Source: JAWPMT01 sp965215825 (GTDB lineage Bacteria; Bacteroidota; Bacteroidia; Cytophagales; Cyclobacteriaceae). Taken from it: a DNA stretch of 64,000 nucleotides. Positions 61,594 to 64,000 of the stretch are shown here, one piece after another (positions within the stretch are counted from its first letter, which is position 1; each line of letters opens with the position of its first letter). The DNA lies in contig CBDCEM010000003.1 in the NCBI GenBank assembly GCA_965215825.1, positions 434,001 to 498,000 on the forward strand, given 5' to 3'. The notes under the pieces are model-generated. The model saw only the letters and a list, made by a program, of their open reading frames with translations. It was not told the origin of the DNA and searched no databases. The translations under genes and the position numbers were made by a program.

Positions 61594-61650
61594 ATTGTTT
61601 TTATTCTCAGCTCAAGCTTTAGTCAAGATTGTATCGATCAACTTTTTTAA

Positions 61651-62382
61651 CTACTCATGTGTATTGATTATTAGTACACTTCTAAAAGGCGAGAATAGCC
61701 TATATTTCCCGACAATATTTTCTTGAACCGTACTATCTCCTCTGATTTGATCTAACCTTCGACTATTCAGGGGTCGATTATCTGATAATCCCAGGACATT
61801 AATATTAAAGTGATTCACCAACGAATCTATGTTTAGTCGTTGATAGAGACTGTCACCAAGTATTGAATTGCATTCATTTAGAAAGAAGTCGTGATGATAT
61901 TCTGGATCTTCAAGAACGGTTAACCATGGAGATTTACTTGGGTTAGAGAGGTAATCTCTAAGAATTTCATGGATTTCAGTAGATCTTGTTAATCCAAGAC
62001 ACTCATTACTATTAGTGTCATATCCTGCATTGTCACATATTGATCTGGTGTCAAAAAATGAGTCATTCAAGGCTCTAAATAAATCTGTGTGACCGTAAAC
62101 AGTAATTTTACTAATAGGTCTGGATGAGACCGTATAAATACTATCTAGCGCTGAAACGAGTAATAGCTCACTAAAAGCTGAAACCCTGCTTTTACCCAAA
62201 TCGAATGGATAATGATAAACTAATACAGTATGATTACTAAAGTTGAGAGTTCTGCTAAATGAAAAACTAAATGATTCTAGCATTTCGATGTAGTCTTCTC
62301 GTTCTTGCACATAATCCTGCGATATCGCATCAAAATCATACAATATAAGAGTGACCATTAAAAGTAATATTTGCGTCCTCAT
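61651..62382 (-). CDS. OmpA-like periplasmic protein in an AT-rich two-gene unit
   Basis: A 243-residue product with a signal peptide (to residue 22). The order of elements fits an OmpA/MotB-type peptidoglycan-binding domain: VYHYPFDLGKSRVSAFSELLLVSALDSIYTVSS, PISKITVYGHTD (His98, Asp100), GLTRSTEIHEILRDYL and LGLSDNRPLNSRRLDQIRG, ending SVLIINTHE. The stretch between the first and second halves is enlarged and carries Cys residues, so it is divergent. The start is three bases after the stop of the coiled-coil gene. Base composition of the pair is clearly more AT-rich than its surroundings. Function unknown. Confidence 0.65.
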   Translation of the reverse strand: MRTQILLLMVTLILYDFDAISQDYVQEREDYIEMLESFSFSFSRTLNFSNHTVLVYHYPFDLGKSRVSAFSELLLVSALDSIYTVSSRPISKITVYGHTDLFRALNDSFFDTRSICDNAGYDTNSNECLGLTRSTEIHEILRDYLSNPSKSPWLTVLEDPEYHHDFFLNECNSILGDSLYQRLNIDSLVNHFNINVLGLSDNRPLNSRRLDQIRGDSTVQENIVGKYRLFSPFRSVLIINTHE

Positions 62383-62384
62383 TT

Positions 62385-63452
62385 TTAATTGACCTTTGTC
62401 AATTCTTGATAGACTTTATTCAATTCAGTATTAAGCCTTTCCTTCTCGGAGGTCATTTTTTGAACCTGTTGTTCAAATTTTTCTACCCTTGAAGTTATCG
62501 CCTTATTCTCCTTTTCAAGTATTTCAATCCTCTTGAGTAGCTCGTCCGGTATCTTACTAGATTTTGCGTAATACAAATAAGCTACAAAGGCAACTATGAT
62601 GAAAATACCTAATACTCTATCACGAATTATTATTTTTAGCCATCTTGATTGAATATTTATGAGTTCGGCTTTCGACTCTTTTACTTCTCGTTCAAGTAAT
62701 TGTTCATGTTTAAAAGATTTGGCACTTTTTGTAACTTTTTCAACTGGCCTTTTTAGAAAGGATTTTACAACTTGTTCGAAGCTGAATTTATTGAGAAGAC
62801 TAGGGATAACTTTCTTTTCTAACTCTGACAGAAATACATCCTTGAGTTTCTGTATTCTTACGATTTCAGGTAATTCGGGATTGTCAACAAATTCCATATC
62901 CCGGTAAATTGGAACAAACTCATTCTCAAAGAATTTCTCATCAAGAATTCTTTTAAATGATGGTTCCAGTTCGATAAAACTTGAAATCTTATCAAAAATC
63001 TTATTTTCCAAAGTATCAGAAACCAGATCAAGGCTTTCTTGAAACCAATCTTCAAGAGCATCGAAAATGGAATTATATACTACTCCACTTTCTTCCGAGT
63101 TTTCTTGTCCAACAAATTTAATATGGCTGTAATGTTCTTCTAATTCTTTAGTAAGCTCATGGATCAATTGGTCATTGATGTATTCATAGAGCTTACGTTG
63201 TATTTTTTCCTCGAATTGTGGTTGATCAATTGACCGTATCCCAATACTTTTTTGGATCTGAGAGGAAAAATCATTCGGTTTTGATTGACTGATGGGAAGA
63301 AATTTACCTTTCAAGCCAATGAGTCTGCGAATTAATATTGATGGAATATCGTTGATCGAACCTCTTAATTCCTCCAAATAGTCATTTATGCTAACCCTAT
63401 TTTGGTCGTTTTCAACGAAATTCTTAAAGGATTCATCTTTCTCTAATTTCAT
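62385..63452 (-). CDS. Membrane protein with large N-terminal domain, one TM helix and C-terminal coiled coil
   Basis: A 355-residue protein without a signal peptide. Residues 1-240 are helical and charged (SINDYLEELRGSINDIPSILIRRLIGLK; YINDQLIHELTKELEEHYSH; LEDWFQESLDLVSDTLENKIFDKISSF) and unlike any family I know. One TM helix follows at about 275-292 (VLGIFIIVAFVAYLYYAK), then a coiled coil to the end (ELLKRIEILEKENKAITSRVEKFEQQVQKMTSEKERLNTELNKVY). It is first in an AT-rich two-gene unit with an OmpA-like periplasmic protein, so a trans-envelope tether is plausible. No known defence or motor family recognised. Confidence 0.62.
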   Translation of the reverse strand: MKLEKDESFKNFVENDQNRVSINDYLEELRGSINDIPSILIRRLIGLKGKFLPISQSKPNDFSSQIQKSIGIRSIDQPQFEEKIQRKLYEYINDQLIHELTKELEEHYSHIKFVGQENSEESGVVYNSIFDALEDWFQESLDLVSDTLENKIFDKISSFIELEPSFKRILDEKFFENEFVPIYRDMEFVDNPELPEIVRIQKLKDVFLSELEKKVIPSLLNKFSFEQVVKSFLKRPVEKVTKSAKSFKHEQLLEREVKESKAELINIQSRWLKIIIRDRVLGIFIIVAFVAYLYYAKSSKIPDELLKRIEILEKENKAITSRVEKFEQQVQKMTSEKERLNTELNKVYQELTKVN

Positions 63453-63617
63453 TTTATATTCCTACTTGTTGAGAGAAATATAATTATAAAAACGTTATCA
63501 GGAAAAATATTCGTAGAATAAATGCAGTTATTGGCAATATTTAAGATGTTGGATAGGTGAATCCCCGTCCATTTGGAAAAGCATCACAAATGATATTTGT
63601 AGTTCGGGATTATTGTG

Positions 63618-63998
63618 TCACATCAACTTCGCCGCCTCTTCAGCGGTCAAAGCCTTATCTGTAGAAGTGATACTGGTAATCTTCCATACACCATTGATCT
63701 TCCTATACTGAGATTCCCAGGCATATTGTGCAAAATGATGATCTCCAAGGTTTCCATCTTTATCCCTGTATTGCAGGTCAAGGAATTTTTTAACAAACAT
63801 AACTGCCCATTTTCCGTCATCTGAAACCTGGATGATGGGTTCCTGCAGGTCGTCCCATTTCGTGTATTTAACTGATTTAAAGTAGTTCTCAAATCGGGCC
63901 TGTATTTGAGCATTAGACACTGTTGATATTTCACCTTTCTGTATACTAAGCATGCTATCAGCAATCTGTGAAACGAGTAATGCAGCATCATTCTCCAT
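63618..63998 (-). CDS. NTF2-like/SnoaL-type protein, cut by the right edge
   Basis: The last 126 residues of a protein whose start lies beyond the window; the ATG at 63998 may be internal. It has an NTF2-like cone fold: a first helix (ENDAALLVSQIADSML), then YFKSVKYTKWDDLQEPIIQVSDDGKWAVMFVKKFLDLQYRDKDG and WESQYRKINGVWKITSITSTDKAL. Such proteins are often small enzymes or ligand-binding proteins; many in Bacteroidota are secreted. The N-terminal part including any signal peptide is not visible. Confidence 0.7.
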   Translation of the reverse strand: MENDAALLVSQIADSMLSIQKGEISTVSNAQIQARFENYFKSVKYTKWDDLQEPIIQVSDDGKWAVMFVKKFLDLQYRDKDGNLGDHHFAQYAWESQYRKINGVWKITSITSTDKALTAEEAAKLM

Positions 63999-64000
63999 AT

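Noticed and set aside
1..64000. tRNA, rRNA or known riboswitch genes
   Set aside because: Intergenic regions were read for cloverleaf and conserved rRNA blocks and none was seen; a covariance-model search would be needed to exclude small RNAs.

Overview
The window reads as chromosome of a free-living, probably marine, gliding-type member of Bacteroidota, most likely order Cytophagales. Evidence: a DUF4290-murA pair, DUF4249 lipoproteins, DUF2911, DUF3857 transglutaminases, LytTR and 7TM-AraC membrane regulators, a PadR plus prefix-domain permease pair, a sigma/TPR cassette, TAnnTTTG-type -7 elements and few Shine-Dalgarno sites. Genus is not resolvable from the sequence alone. No rRNA, tRNA, CRISPR array, prophage or plasmid backbone was seen. 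Genes are dense and on both strands.

Layout. 1-11 kb: DUF4290 end, murA with Asp in place of the catalytic Cys, a GH113-like hydrolase, a catalytic-domain-less galactose-binding protein, DUF2911, DAHP synthase, a GntP permease and lipoproteins. 11-19 kb: a Nudix-type repressor divergent from a GH3 beta-glucosidase with two palindromic operators, an HxlR regulator facing a DJ-1 lipoprotein, a frameshifted gene and a DUF6340 lipoprotein. 18.7-26 kb: a minus-strand run of PHP phosphoesterase, tandem orphan DUF4249 genes, yaaA, two YceI genes and a 7TM-AraC regulator, with a cluster of GTG-NNGA-CAC hairpins. 26-36 kb: sulfotransferase, aryl-sulfate sulfotransferase, a secreted pair with an internal terminator-like hairpin, an acyltransferase preceded by a 20-bp-period repeat array, LytTR, a PLP decarboxylase and a RAYT transposase bracketed by matching palindromes. 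36-45 kb: a sigma/TPR cassette whose third gene is broken at a hairpin and repeat junction, an active/degenerate transglutaminase pair, a class III cyclase, a 26-bp tandem repeat and a second LytTR regulator with four TTCGGA motifs upstream. 45-54 kb: DUF5694 with a CPBP-like protein, PadR with a FtsX-type permease, an SRPBCC-DUF1761-ECF sigma operon, and a quinol-monooxygenase-like gene divergent from a GlxA-type regulator. 54-64 kb: thioesterase, a large fusion of carboxypeptidase-regulatory and M1 peptidase domains, AraC, SDR, a second GlxA regulator divergent from a metal-binding-domain DJ-1 protein, then an AT-rich two-gene unit (membrane coiled-coil protein plus OmpA-like protein) and an NTF2-like gene cut by the right edge.

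The recurring theme is local regulator-target pairs, each with a recognisable palindrome or repeat in the shared intergenic space. The strongest leads for something undescribed are the AT-rich coiled-coil/OmpA pair (61.6-63.5 kb), the repeat arrays beside the membrane-bound regulators, the RAYT with its paired palindromes, and the GlxA/DJ-1 module with a perfect 21-bp palindrome. Start sites were moved downstream of the longest open frame where a signal peptide, family start or neighbour made that more likely. Percentages of base composition were judged by eye, not computed.
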